64,000 bases of DNA from Streptomyces sp. Root1304 (GCF_001426405.1 NZ_LMEP01000023.1:356924-420923); one strand, 5' to 3'; positions 31,834 to 41,827 are shown, counted from the first letter of the stretch. A program made the numbers and translations. Notes: generated by a model from the letters alone, not told the origin.

Positions 31834-32478
31834 TCAGGTGACCAGTTGGTAGATGCTCGCGCCCGTCACCCACAGGCCGGCGAGCAGGGAGAGCGTGACG
31901 ATCAGCTGCTCCTGGTGCTGTGACAGCCAGTTCCGCAGGGCGTTCAGCCGGGCTTGGGCGGCCGCGGGTGCCCAGACCACGTACATCTCCATGACGATGA
32001 GGCTGAGGGTGGCCAGCAGACAGTAGCCGGTCAGCGCGAGCCAGTCGCCGGAGGTGGAGAGGTTCGCCCCGAGCGCCGTCGCGGCACCGGCGCCGACCAG
32101 TCCCCAGGGCTGCAGCAGCCACGCCAGGCCGGCAGCCGTGACCCAGGAGGCGTTGTCGATCCGGGCGGCCCAGCGCGGTGGGCCGTGCGGGCGGGGCGGC
32201 CTGCGCTGCCGGTGCGCACCGTACAGCACCAGCGCCAGGCCGATGGCGAGTTTCGCGGCGATCGCGGCGGTCGAGGGCGTGCTGTGGCGGGCCGGGGGCT
32301 GTCCACCGGTCAGCAGCACCACGACGGCGATCACGGCGATCAGGTTGGCCAGCCACGACAACAGGAACGCCAGGCCCTGACGGACGCCGCGCCGCGAGGA
32401 GAGCAGCAGGATGAAGGCGCTGTTGTGCAAAGGCCCCAGGGTGATGGCCGTACCGATCACCACCAGGTCGAGGACCAT
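31834..32478 (-). CDS. GAP (Sap/GPL-addressing) family membrane protein
   Basis: 214 residues, about six membrane helices: VLDLVVIGTAITLGPLHNSAFILLLSS, RQGLAFLLSWLANLIAVIAVVVLLTG, AAIAAKLAIGLALVLYG, WVTAAGLAWLLQPWGLVGAGAA, LTGYCLLATLSLIVMEMYVVW and LIVTLSLLAGLWVTGASIYQL. The layout matches the GAP family (sulfolipid- or peptidoglycolipid-addressing proteins of mycobacteria), LysE-like small transporters. A role in exporting a lipid or small molecule is possible. The cytoplasmic loop RQRRPPRPHGPPRW is basic. Downstream of it on the same strand, nothing is coupled. Confidence 0.8.
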   Translation of the reverse strand: MVLDLVVIGTAITLGPLHNSAFILLLSSRRGVRQGLAFLLSWLANLIAVIAVVVLLTGGQPPARHSTPSTAAIAAKLAIGLALVLYGAHRQRRPPRPHGPPRWAARIDNASWVTAAGLAWLLQPWGLVGAGAATALGANLSTSGDWLALTGYCLLATLSLIVMEMYVVWAPAAAQARLNALRNWLSQHQEQLIVTLSLLAGLWVTGASIYQLVT

Positions 32479-32680
32479 CGGACCAGTCGCTCCCGTGAGC
32501 GTCAGGGCTGTCCGCCACCCAGGGACTGGGCACCGGTCGGCGAGGGGACGCGGCGCCGCTACGGCGCCGCATCCAGACTGTGCAGGCCAGGGCCCGACGG
32601 GTCAAGGAGGCCACGCCCATGAAGCCCTGCCGGTCCGTTCACGGCGGGAATCGGCTCCGGCCGTCGCCCCGACTCCGCCG

Positions 32681-34090
32681 TCAGTGGTGGAAGCTGACGC
32701 GGTCCGAGTCGTGCGGGCGCTTGCCGTCGAGGTGCTTGATCGCCCGGCGCATGTCTTCGGCGAGGAGTTCGATCGCGTCCCGGTCGACGCCGTGCCGCAC
32801 GAGTACGCGCTGGATCACGGTCTCCTGGCGGTCCGGCGGGAGCGGGTAGGACGGGACCTGCCAGCCGCGCATGCGGAGCTGGTCGGACAAGTCGTACAGG
32901 GTCCAGCCGACCGAGCTCGGGTCGGTCAGTGTCCAGGAGACGGCGGGAAGCGCTCCGAGGCCGTCGTAGAGCAGGGTGAAGGGGCCCATCTCCTCGACCT
33001 GCCGCGCCAGATGCTGAGCGGTGTCGGCGCATGCCTGGTAGACGCGCCGGTATCCCTCGCGGCCCAGGCGCAGGAACATGAAGTACTGGGCGACCACCTG
33101 CCCGCCGGGGCGGGAGAAGTTCAGGGCGAGGGTGGGCATGTCGCCGCCGAGGTAGTCGACGTGGAAGACCAGGTCCTTCGGCAACGCCGCCTCGTCGCGC
33201 CACAGGGCCCAGCCCACGCCGAGGGGGGCCATGCCGTACTTGTGGCCGGAGGCGTTGATCGAAGCGACCCGGGGCAGGCGGAAGTCCCACGGAAGGTCGG
33301 GGTGGAGGAAGGGCGCGATGAACCCGCCCGAGGCCGCGTCGACGTGCAGGGGGACATCGAGACCGGTCTCCGCCTGGATGCGGTCGAGTTCGGCCGCGAT
33401 CTCCGCCACCGGCTCGTAGGTGCAGGTGTAGGTCACCCCGAGGATCGCCACGACGCCGATGGTGTTCTCGTCCACGTAGTCGCGCACCTGATGGGCCTGC
33501 AGTCCGGTCGCGCCCTGCTCCACCGGCACTTGGCGCAGTTCGACGTCGAAGTAGCGGGCGAACTTCTCCCAGCACACCTGTACCGGCCCGCACACCAGGT
33601 TCGGCCGGTCCGTCGGCTGTCCTGCGGCGCGCCTGCGGTCGCGCCACCGCCACTTCAGGGCGAGGCCGCACAGCATGGCGGCTTCACTGGATCCGGTGGT
33701 GGAGCAGCCGACGGCGGGTTCGGGCCTGTCGGAGGTGACGGGGGCGTGCCACAGGTGGGCGAGGATGTTGACGCACCGGGCTTCGATCTCCGCGGTCTGC
33801 GGGTATTCGTCCTTGTCGACGATGTTCTTGTCGAGGCACAGGTCCATCAGACGGCGGACCTCGTCGTCGGTCCACGTGGTGCAGAACGTGGCGAGGTTCT
33901 GTGCCGCGTTGCCGTCGAGCAGCAGCTCGTTGCGCAGCAACTGGTAGACCACCTTGGGGGGCGCCGGCAGATCCGGCATGGCTCGCTTGGACAGGGGCTT
34001 CTCACTGAGCGGCGACGTGAAGATGTCGGCAGCCGAGTCTGCGGCCGACTCCCTGGCGTTGTGCAGAGCCACTGTGGGCACCTCTCGCAT
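32681..34090 (-). CDS. gadB: Glutamate decarboxylase
   Basis: 469 residues, near the usual 466. PLP-dependent group II decarboxylase of the GadB type: GCSTTGSSEAAMLCGLALKWRWR (about 127), LHVDAASGGFIAPF (the Asp-Ala pair contacting PLP) and the Schiff-base Lys in NASGHKYGMAPLG (about 280). The C-terminal HH resembles that of E. coli GadB, where the tail gates activity with pH. It converts glutamate to GABA and CO2, consuming a proton. No glutamate/GABA antiporter gene is adjacent; the neighbouring GAP-family transporter is not known for this. GAD in Streptomyces may serve GABA metabolism rather than acid resistance. Confidence 0.93.
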   Translation of the reverse strand: MREVPTVALHNARESAADSAADIFTSPLSEKPLSKRAMPDLPAPPKVVYQLLRNELLLDGNAAQNLATFCTTWTDDEVRRLMDLCLDKNIVDKDEYPQTAEIEARCVNILAHLWHAPVTSDRPEPAVGCSTTGSSEAAMLCGLALKWRWRDRRRAAGQPTDRPNLVCGPVQVCWEKFARYFDVELRQVPVEQGATGLQAHQVRDYVDENTIGVVAILGVTYTCTYEPVAEIAAELDRIQAETGLDVPLHVDAASGGFIAPFLHPDLPWDFRLPRVASINASGHKYGMAPLGVGWALWRDEAALPKDLVFHVDYLGGDMPTLALNFSRPGGQVVAQYFMFLRLGREGYRRVYQACADTAQHLARQVEEMGPFTLLYDGLGALPAVSWTLTDPSSVGWTLYDLSDQLRMRGWQVPSYPLPPDRQETVIQRVLVRHGVDRDAIELLAEDMRRAIKHLDGKRPHDSDRVSFHH

Positions 34091-34498
34091 CGTCCTACCG
34101 TGTCCCTCGGAGGCTATGGGCGGGCACCGGGGTCCGACAGCGGGAGTCGTCCACCTGGGGTACGCGCGGGGGAGACGGCAGGGTCAATGCCGGTCCGGGG
34201 CGCCGCGCGTTCGCGTACAGCGCGCGAACGGGGCACGCGCCCAGGCCTCGGCAGCGTCGGCTGCCGAGGCCGAGACCGAGGGGGCACGGACCGCTTCTGA
34301 CGCGACGCCGGCGAAGGCCGAGGGGCTGCGGTCGAGAGCCCGGCGCCCGGCGGAGCGCGGGTGGCTGCTCCTGGAGACGTTGGGGTGTTCAGTGCCGTCC
34401 GGCGGACCGCGGCCGTCCCGGACGCCGGCTCACCGCCTCGCTGGTGGCGGGCAGGTTCTCATGGTCCCGGCCGGACGGATCGCTACGGGCAACAACAC
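34091..34498. other. 408-bp gap between glutamate decarboxylase and GNAT genes
   Basis: No convincing gene; the open frames here lack domain matches or ribosome sites. Contains two inverted repeats: GTTCGCG/CGCGAAC (34209-34229) and CCTCGGCAGC/GCTGCCGAGG (34246-34269). The gadB promoter must be at its left end and the terminator of the minus-strand GNAT gene at its right end. Confidence 0.5.
34246..34269. terminator. 10-bp perfect hairpin
   Basis: CCTCGGCAGC (34246-34255) pairs with GCTGCCGAGG (34260-34269), loop GTCG, about 230 bases past the stop of the minus-strand acetyltransferase gene. Confidence 0.45.
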
Positions 34499-35002
34499 TT
34501 ACGAGCCGGGATGCTCCGGCAGGGCGAGCCAGTCCGACCAGGAGATCTCGCGGCCGAGGAAGCGCGGCTGCTCGAACGGCCAGTCGGCGGCGATCCACTG
34601 CGGCACCAGCGCGTCGAAGGCCTGCTCGACCTTGCTGCCCACCAGCTCGTCCACCACCCACCAGGAGATCTCGCCGTCCGCGCCGGCCCTCTCCGGTGGG
34701 TCGATGTAGACACAGCCGAGCAGCGCTGTCTCCGCCGCGTCGAGCAGCGCGTAGTTGAAGGACTGGTGTGCGGCGATCTCCTTCTCGTGCCGCAACAGGT
34801 CGGCCCGGTCGGCCTCGTAGGTCATGGTGGCCGCAGGCCAGCCCCAGGCCGGGCCGAAGATGGTCCACAGCCGCTCGCGCGAACCCATCACAGCCGGATA
34901 GTCGAGCGGGGCGTCCGCCTCCCGGATCGGCCGCAGGTGATGGCCACCGCCAGGCAGCGGTACCAGGACGGGATGGACGAAGTCATCGGGAAGCCAGCTC
35001 AT
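34499..35002 (-). CDS. GNAT-like N-acetyltransferase
   Basis: 167 residues from ATG35002. The N-terminal half (LRPIREADAPLDYPAVMGSRERLW) and middle (NYALLDAAETALLGCVYIDPP, EISWWVVDELVG) follow the acetyltransferase fold, but the acetyl-CoA pyrophosphate loop (R/QxxGxG/A) is not evident after WWVVDELVGSKVEQAF, so catalysis is uncertain. WAWGWPAATMTYEADRADLLRHEKEI-type segments occur in actinobacterial relatives annotated as GNAT. The end of the protein is aromatic-rich. No strong ribosome site. Small stand-alone gene. Confidence 0.75.
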   Translation of the reverse strand: MSWLPDDFVHPVLVPLPGGGHHLRPIREADAPLDYPAVMGSRERLWTIFGPAWGWPAATMTYEADRADLLRHEKEIAAHQSFNYALLDAAETALLGCVYIDPPERAGADGEISWWVVDELVGSKVEQAFDALVPQWIAADWPFEQPRFLGREISWSDWLALPEHPGS

Positions 35003-35221
35003 GTCGCCCGACCGTAGCAGCGCACGGCCGTGAGCTCCCCCGGATTTTCCCCGCATACCGCCAGGCCCTGCGCTCATCGCGGGCAGGGCCCGCGATCATC
35101 CGATCCGGACTCCCGTCGATCGACAGACTCCATGATCGGTATGGCAACGGCTTCTCATTCGATGGACTTGCTTGATCCAGAGTGGACTTCCACCGGACCT
35201 CCGACCGTTCCGGACCCGTGC

Positions 35222-35938
35222 TCAGCGGTGTTCGGGGTTCTCGAAGTCGAAGCGGCAGCCCGCGTCCCATTCCGAGCGCTGGTTGCCGTGCGCCGGGATG
35301 CCGCCGGCGTCCTTGAGCATGCGGGCGAGGTGGAGCTGGTTCCACGTCATGAAGGTGGTGTTGCGGTTGGTGAAGTCGTTCTCCGGGCCACCCGAGCCCT
35401 CGTCCAGGTACGACGGGCCCGGTCCGGCCGGGCCGACCCAGCCCGCGTCAGCCTGCGGCGGGAGCACGTATCCCAGGTGCTGGAGGCTGTAGAGGACGTT
35501 CATCGCGCAGTGCTTGGCGCCGTCCTCGTTGCCGGTGATCAGACAGCCGCCCACGCGACCGTAGTACGCGTACTGGCCCTGCTCGTTCAGGATCGACGAG
35601 CAGGCGTACAACCGCTCGATGACCCTCTTCATGACCGAGGAGTTGTCGCCCAGCCACACAGGCCCCGCCAGGGTGAGGATGTCGGCGGCCATCACCTGTG
35701 AGTAGATCACCGGCCACTCGTCCGTCTCCCACCCGTGCTCCGTCATGTCCGGCCAGACACCGGTCGCGATGTCGATGTCCACCGCCCTGAGCACCTCGAC
35801 CCGCACGCCCTGGCGCTCCATGATGCCGGTGCTGATGTCGATCAGCCCCTGTGTATGGCTGCGCTCCGGGGAACGTTTCAGGGTGCAGTTGATCACCAGG
35901 GCGCGCAGGTCGGCGTACGACGTCGTTGAGTCCGGCAC
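35222..35938 (-). CDS. Flavodoxin-like NAD(P)H-dependent oxidoreductase
   Basis: 238 residues from GTG35938; GGAGGAGG lies five bases upstream, so the in-frame ATG at 35953 is part of the ribosome site rather than the start. The flavodoxin/NADPH-dependent FMN reductase fold is shown by LRALVINCTLKRSPERSHT (phosphate loop), VYSQVMAADILTLAGPVWLGDNSSVMKRVIERL and VGGCLITGNEDGAKHCAMNVL. The C-terminal 60 residues are an extension with NDFTNRNTTFMTWNQLHLARML. It likely uses FMN to reduce quinones or nitro compounds. Divergent from the HPP gene. Confidence 0.88.
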   Translation of the reverse strand: MPDSTTSYADLRALVINCTLKRSPERSHTQGLIDISTGIMERQGVRVEVLRAVDIDIATGVWPDMTEHGWETDEWPVIYSQVMAADILTLAGPVWLGDNSSVMKRVIERLYACSSILNEQGQYAYYGRVGGCLITGNEDGAKHCAMNVLYSLQHLGYVLPPQADAGWVGPAGPGPSYLDEGSGGPENDFTNRNTTFMTWNQLHLARMLKDAGGIPAHGNQRSEWDAGCRFDFENPEHR

Positions 35939-36301
35939 GGAATCCTCCTCCATACGCTCCGGGGTTCCGGACGTGAGGGCACCGGAGATCTCCCAGGACA
36001 GCTCACCAGGCCTACGCCCCGGGCGCTCGCGGAGCTGGGCCGGTTGCCTGACCGTCCGCCCTCCGGTCCGCCGGCCACCCGCTCGTGATCGCGCGGCCGA
36101 ACGCCGCCCGGCGGTGGGGGCCGGACCCACCCCGCCCCGGCCCCCACCGCCGAAAACCCGCTGGTTAGAGTGGTGCGAGGTTGCGCCGCCGCACCAAGGC
36201 CAGGCGCGAGACCGGGCCGACTGTCGACCACAGGGTCCCGTACGACCACCCGCCCCCGTCTCGTCCGGCCGATGGCCGCCTGCCCCGGAAACACAGCCCC
36301 C
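35939..36301. other. 363-bp divergent gap
   Basis: Separates the flavodoxin-like and HPP-family genes, which point away from each other, so it must carry both promoters. I see no gene and no strong repeat in it. Confidence 0.5.
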
Positions 36302-36889
36302 ATGCGTACCGACACCGCCCTGCGCCCGGAACCCGCCCCGGCCGCCACCGCACCCGATGAGACCGTCGCCGCCCCCGCGAGCCGACGCTCCCCGCTGGCA
36401 CGGATCGCCGGCCGGGCCCCGGCGAGCCCCGCGCCCGCCGCCGCCGCGCACAACATAGGTGCCGTCACGACCGCCCTGCTGGGGCTCGTCGCGCTCGGCG
36501 CCGCGCTCCACGAGCCGGTCCTGATACCGCCGCTCGCCGCCAGCGCCACCCTGGTGCACTGCGCCCCCGCGCTGCCCCTCGCCCAGCCCCGCAGCGTGAT
36601 CGTCGGGCACCTCCTCGGTGCCGCCGCCGGCTACGGGATGGCGGCCGTCGCGCAGGGCAGCGCCTGGGCCGCCGCCCTGGCCGCCGGCATCACCCTCGCC
36701 CTGACGACCCTCGCCAGGACCCCGCACGCGGCCGCCTGTGCCACCGCCGTCATCGTGGTGCTCCAGGCGCCCGCGCCGGGCCGGTTCGTCCCCCTGCTGT
36801 TCGGCTCCACGGTCCTGCTCGTGCTCACCGCGTTCGCCGCCTCCCGCGTCCGGCGCGGAGCCCCGAGGTACCCCGCCTACTGGTGGTGA
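36302..36889 (+). CDS. HPP family membrane protein
   Basis: 195 residues from ATG36302 (ATG36272 in frame is possible). After a Pro/Ala-rich 55-residue cytoplasmic tail come four membrane helices: NIGAVTTALLGLVALGAAL, EPVLIPPLAASATLVHCAP, VIVGHLLGAAAGYGMAAVA / WAAALAAGITLALTTLA, and FVPLLFGSTVLLVLTAFAAS. HEPVLIPPLAASATLVHCAPALPLAQPRSVIVGH is the HPP family core (Pro-rich loop and PLAQPR). Members transport nitrite in plants and cyanobacteria; substrate here is unknown. GC3 is very high, supporting coding. Confidence 0.85.
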   Translation: MRTDTALRPEPAPAATAPDETVAAPASRRSPLARIAGRAPASPAPAAAAHNIGAVTTALLGLVALGAALHEPVLIPPLAASATLVHCAPALPLAQPRSVIVGHLLGAAAGYGMAAVAQGSAWAAALAAGITLALTTLARTPHAAACATAVIVVLQAPAPGRFVPLLFGSTVLLVLTAFAASRVRRGAPRYPAYWW

Positions 36890-37173
36890 CGCGCCCCGGG
36901 CCCGCCCGGCCCGCCGTCGTGCGCCCCGGTGCGGCGGCCGTACGCCCCGTCCGGCGCGGGTGAGCGGGCGCCAGCGGCGGATGCGCCCCCGGGGCGCCGC
37001 ACCCCCGAGCGCCTTCCGCGTGGGTGATCGGGTCACGTTCCGGCGGGTTCAGGCCGGAAGGCCCGACCGTGGGCCGAGTGCCCGAAACCGGAGCCGTGCC
37101 GCCGTACTACCGTGCACGGGCCGTCGCTCGCCCTCGCTCGGTGACACGCGTGAACTGAAGGGGAGAGAACCGT

Positions 37174-38733
37174 ATGCCGTCCTCCTTGCCCCGTCTCCGG
37201 CACGACCTCCGACAGCGGCTCACTCACGGACCCCGACAGCACCTCCGCCACGACGTCGCGGCGTCCTTCGTCGTGTTCCTGGTGGCCCTGCCCCTCTGCA
37301 TCGGCGTCGCCGTCGCGTCCGGTGTCCCCGCCGAACTCGGACTGATCACCGGCATCGTCGGCGGCCTCGTCACCGGGCTCATGCGCGGCAGCAGCCTCCA
37401 GGTCTCCGGGCCGGCCGCCGGTCTGACCGTGCTCGTCTTCGAGGCGGTGCGGACCCTGGGCCTCCCCGGGCTCGGCGTCGCCGTCCTCCTCGCCGGTCTC
37501 CTCCAGGTCGCCCTGGGCCTGCTGCGATGGGGCCGCTGGTTCCGGGCCATCTCGCTCTCGGTCGTCGAGGGCATGCTCGCCGGCATCGGGCTCGTCATCG
37601 TCGCCGGCCAGCTGTACGCGGCGGCCGGCGTCGCCGCCCCCGCCTCGGGCCCGGCCCGGCTCGCCGGGCTCCCGGCCGCCCTGTGGCGGGTGGCCGGCGG
37701 CGCCGTCACCCCGGCTCCGCTCGCCGTCGCCGCCGGCACGGTCCTGGTCATCGTGGGGTGGCGGTACGTGCCGCCGCGCGTCCGCGTCGTGCCGGGCGCG
37801 CTGGCCGCCGTCCTGCTCGCGGCCCTCGCGACCGCGCTGTTCGGTCTGCCGGTCGCGACGGTGCGGGTGGACGGGGTGCCGGCCGCCGTCCGGCTGCCCG
37901 GGGCGGAGGCGTTCGCCGCGATCGGGGACGTCGCGCTGCTCGGCACGGCCCTCGCCTTCGCGCTGATCGCCTCGGCGGAGTCGCTGTTCGGCGCGGCGGC
38001 CGTGGACCGGCTGCACGACGGACCACGCACCGACTACGACAGGGAACTGCTGGCCCAGGGCCTCGGCAACACGGTCTGCGGCCTGCTCGGCGCGCTGCCG
38101 ATGACGGCGGTGGTCGTGCGCAGCGCGGCCAACGTCCGGGCGGGCGCGAGGACCAGGGCGTCCCGGGTGCTGCACGGGCTGTGGCTGCTGCTGTTCGCGG
38201 TGCTGCTGCCCGGCACCCTGGAGTACGTGCCGCTGGCGGCTCTCGCGGGCATCCTCGTCCACGCCGGCTGGAAGCTGATCCCCTTCAGGGCGGTGGTCGC
38301 GCTGTGGCGCGGTCACCGCGGCGAGGCGCTCGTCCTGGTGGTCACGGCCGGGGCGATCGTCGGCGTGAGCATGCTCGAAGGGGTGCTGATCGGGCTGGCC
38401 CTCTCCGTGGGCAAGGCGGCCTGGGACGCCTCGCACCTCCGGGTGGACCGTACCGACGACGGCCTCGGCCCGGCGCGGGTGACCCTGTCGGGGAACGCGA
38501 ACTTCCTGCGGCTGCCGAAGATGCTCGACGTGCTCGAAGCACTGCCCCGGGACCGGCCGGTCGACCTGGACCTCTCCGGGCTCCACCACCTGGACCACGC
38601 CTGCCGGGCGGCGCTGGAGGGCTGGGCCGCGCGTCACTGCACGGCGGGCCCGGAGGCCGTACGCCTGCACGCGCTGCCGGAGCGCCGCCCCGCCCGGCCC
38701 GCCGACGGCGAGGAGGTCGGGGCGGCGCCCTGA
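37174..38733 (+). CDS. SulP/SLC26 family anion transporter
   Basis: 519 residues, ATG37174 with GGGGAGAG upstream. SulP membrane domain of 10-14 helices: DVAASFVVFLVALPLCIGVAVASGVP (helix 1, the family signature), GLITGIVGGLVTGLMRGSSLQVSGPAAGLTV and LIASAESLFGAAAVDRLHD, QGLGNTVCGLLGALPMTAVVVRSAANV near the second half. A C-terminal cytoplasmic STAS-like tail (about 430-510; ANFLRLPKMLDVLEALP) follows but is short. Relatives carry bicarbonate (BicA-like) or sulfate with sodium. No carbonic anhydrase gene is nearby here. Confidence 0.92.
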   Translation: MPSSLPRLRHDLRQRLTHGPRQHLRHDVAASFVVFLVALPLCIGVAVASGVPAELGLITGIVGGLVTGLMRGSSLQVSGPAAGLTVLVFEAVRTLGLPGLGVAVLLAGLLQVALGLLRWGRWFRAISLSVVEGMLAGIGLVIVAGQLYAAAGVAAPASGPARLAGLPAALWRVAGGAVTPAPLAVAAGTVLVIVGWRYVPPRVRVVPGALAAVLLAALATALFGLPVATVRVDGVPAAVRLPGAEAFAAIGDVALLGTALAFALIASAESLFGAAAVDRLHDGPRTDYDRELLAQGLGNTVCGLLGALPMTAVVVRSAANVRAGARTRASRVLHGLWLLLFAVLLPGTLEYVPLAALAGILVHAGWKLIPFRAVVALWRGHRGEALVLVVTAGAIVGVSMLEGVLIGLALSVGKAAWDASHLRVDRTDDGLGPARVTLSGNANFLRLPKMLDVLEALPRDRPVDLDLSGLHHLDHACRAALEGWAARHCTAGPEAVRLHALPERRPARPADGEEVGAAP

Positions 38734-38737
38734 GCCG

Positions 38738-39544
38738 CTACCAGATCGCCTCGACCCACTCCGGGTGGTCGATGAAGGGGTTCCGGTTGTGCTGGTAGGT
38801 GGTGTAGATGACGTCGTTGCGGCGCTCCTCGAAGGCGCTCGGCGGGTCCTGCTCGTTCCACTGCTTCAGGACCGAGAGGCGGCCGTGGAAGGGGACGCTG
38901 CCGTTGCTCGTCGAGTCGTTGGGCTCCAGGTCGGGCCAGCCGTCGCCGCCCTCGTAGCGGACGGCCATGTAGAGGATCATCCGGGCCACGTCGCCCTTGT
39001 CGGCGTCGCGCGGCTCGAAGGAGTCGCTGTCCGTGTAGCTGCCGGGGGCGCCGCTGACCGGGCTGCCGCCGTTGTCGAAGTCCTTGTTGCCCCGGGTGCT
39101 GTTGACCTGGACGTCCGCCGCGCGCAGGTGGTGGAGGTCGGTGCCGGGGCCGGCCGAGGTGCCGAAGTTGCCGTGGGACTGGGCCCAGGTGTGCTCGCGG
39201 TTCCAGTTGCCGACGGACCCGCCGTTGAGGCTCTTGGACCGTGAGGTGCCGCTGTACAGCAGGATGACGTTGCTGGTGTTGGCGGGGTCCTGGTCCGTGG
39301 TCTTGAGCGCGTTCCAGACGGCGTCGTAGGAGATCTTGGTCGTCTGGCCGCTGATGATGGTGTGCAGCGAGGACTTGAGGCCGGTGCCGGTCTTGCCTAT
39401 CGCGTCCTTGTAGTACGTGCTGTCGTACGCGGTGGTCGTGGCGCTCGCGGGAGTCGCGGTGACCGCGGGGAGCGTGATGCCGACGAGAGTGGCGGCGAGG
39501 GTCGTCGCCCACACCTTCCAACTGCCGATCCGCACAACGGACAT
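38738..39544 (-). CDS. Secreted endonuclease I family nuclease
   Basis: 268 residues. Signal peptide (VWATTLAATLVGITLPAVTATPASA) and then the endonuclease I fold (EndA/NucM-like): WNREHTWAQSHGNFG (catalytic His and Glu region, about 118-132) and GTDLHHLRAADVQVNSTRGN with the metal-binding residues. This ββα-metal nuclease cuts DNA and RNA without sequence preference outside the cell. Length is usual. Convergent with the SulP gene, which ends five bases away. Secreted nucleases help scavenge phosphate in Streptomyces; no PHO-box-like site is evident upstream. Confidence 0.93.
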   Translation of the reverse strand: MSVVRIGSWKVWATTLAATLVGITLPAVTATPASATTTAYDSTYYKDAIGKTGTGLKSSLHTIISGQTTKISYDAVWNALKTTDQDPANTSNVILLYSGTSRSKSLNGGSVGNWNREHTWAQSHGNFGTSAGPGTDLHHLRAADVQVNSTRGNKDFDNGGSPVSGAPGSYTDSDSFEPRDADKGDVARMILYMAVRYEGGDGWPDLEPNDSTSNGSVPFHGRLSVLKQWNEQDPPSAFEERRNDVIYTTYQHNRNPFIDHPEWVEAIW

Positions 39545-39744
39545 GGGGGCCCTTTCCCGAGGACGACACGCGGGGACGGCGGGCGCCGGGTCAACGGTCC
39601 CGCCGTTCTACGCGTGTTGACTTGGTGTCATCGGGAGAGTGGCACACGTCAGGTACCTGTCATGTAACGAGGAGGAGGCTGTTCCATGACGTTCTCGTAC
39701 ACGACGCGACCGAACGGCCCCCGGGTGCCCGCGTCCTGGCGCGC

Positions 39745-40209
39745 TCAGCCGCCCCGGACGTCCACCGGCATCCCCTTCGGCTCCTTGATCCGCTTCATGA
39801 TGATCTGCGAGTTGACCTCGGTGACCCCGGTCAGCGTCGTCAGCCGCTCGATCCACAGCCGCTCGTACGCCGCGAGGTCGGCCACCGCGATCCGCAGCAG
39901 ACAGCCGGGGCTGCCGAACAGCCGGTACGCCTCGATGACGTCCGGCACGTCCTGGAGCGCCTCCTCGAAGGCCTCGACCGTCTCGCGGTCCCGGCGCACC
40001 TCCACGGAGACGAGGACCTCGAAGCCCCGCCCCACCGCCTCCGGATCGATGATCGCCCGGTAGCCCCGGATCACCCCGTCCTGCTCCAGCTGGCGCACCC
40101 GGCGCAGACAGGGGGACGGGCTGAGCCCCACCCGCTGGGCCAGCTCCTGGTTGCTCAGCCGGCCGTCGTCCTGGAGCTCGCGCAAGATGTGGAGATCGAT
40201 TCGGTCCAT
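39745..40209 (-). CDS. Lrp/AsnC family transcriptional regulator
   Basis: 154 residues from ATG40209. N-terminal HTH MDRIDLHILRELQDDGRLSNQELAQRVGLSPSPCLRRVRQLEQDGVIRG is canonical, followed by the RAM effector-binding domain (about 65-150; VLVSVEVRRDRETVEAFEEAL, GCLLRIAVADLAAYERLW). It is divergent from asparaginase (40328), with short inverted TTGCG/CGCAA repeats in the 118-bp gap. It probably controls asparagine/aspartate catabolism in response to an amino acid; this is inferred from position. Confidence 0.93.
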   Translation of the reverse strand: MDRIDLHILRELQDDGRLSNQELAQRVGLSPSPCLRRVRQLEQDGVIRGYRAIIDPEAVGRGFEVLVSVEVRRDRETVEAFEEALQDVPDVIEAYRLFGSPGCLLRIAVADLAAYERLWIERLTTLTGVTEVNSQIIMKRIKEPKGMPVDVRGG

Positions 40210-40252
40210 GGCGCAATTATCTACCACGCCGAAACCATTCACCGGGCAATTT

Positions 40253-40267
40253 CGCAATCGTCTTGCG
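40253..40267. promoter_or_regulatory. Inverted CGCAA/TTGCG repeat in ansA promoter region
   Basis: CGCAA (40253-40257) and TTGCG (40263-40267) are an inverted pair with five bases between them; GCGCAAT near 40211 and GGGCAATTTC next to it are similar. Candidate AsnC-family binding region for the divergent regulator and asparaginase genes. Confidence 0.4.
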
Positions 40268-40327
40268 CGCCCTCTGACCTATCGTTGCGGAGCACGGAGA
40301 CATCGGTACGAAGCAAGGACGGCAGCC

Positions 40328-41428
<1,101 letters not shown>

Positions 41429-41450
41429 CGCGGCCGACACCCCCAGAACC

Positions 41451-41488
41451 CCGGCTCGTGGGCGGCGCACCCCCCGCCCGCGAGCCGG
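41451..41488. terminator. 15-bp hairpin after asparaginase gene
   Basis: 41451-41465 pairs with 41474-41488 (CCGGCTCG..GGGCGG with CCGCCC..CGAGCCGG), one T-G wobble, eight-base loop, 23 bases past the stop of ansA. Confidence 0.7.
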
Positions 41489-41527
41489 AGCCAACCTCGC
41501 CGCGAACGCCGCCGCGCCGCCGGAGCC

Positions 41528-41719
41528 GTACGCCAGGAATCCCGGCGGCGTACGGACCGGGCACGGGCGTTGCACGCCGCTCGGGATCACGGTGCCGTAC
41601 GGCCGGGGTCCGGGTGCCGTACGCCCTCCGGCCCCCGCCGTCGTACGCCCTGGTGCCGGCGCCCGATGCCGTACGCCCCGGACCACGGCGTCCCACGACC
41701 CCGGCACCCGGCGTCGTAC
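41528..41719. repeat. Irregular GCCGTACG repeat cluster
   Basis: Seven GTAC-centred elements resembling GCCGTACGCCC or GTCGTACGCC start near 41528, 41550, 41597, 41619, 41643, 41671 and 41716, spaced 22-28 or 45-47 bases. No gene lies in this 399-bp gap (41429-41827). The spacing is too uneven for CRISPR. Confidence 0.55.
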
Positions 41720-41827
41720 AGCCTCGGCTCCCGCGTCGCACGGCCCTGCTCCCCGGCCCCCTCCGCGAGGCCCCGCGCCCCACATCCGCACCCCCTCCCT
41801 CCCCGTACCCCCAGGAGATCGGCACCC

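Noticed and set aside
32411..34300. A plus-strand open frame of 629 codons
   Set aside because: Antisense to glutamate decarboxylase, which has the PLP Lys and usual length.
34130..34490. Gene in the gap beside glutamate decarboxylase
   Set aside because: Open frames have no start signals and composition typical of chance frames in high-GC DNA.
41528..41719. CRISPR-like array
   Set aside because: Elements are short, diverged and unevenly spaced; no spacers of constant size and no cas genes.
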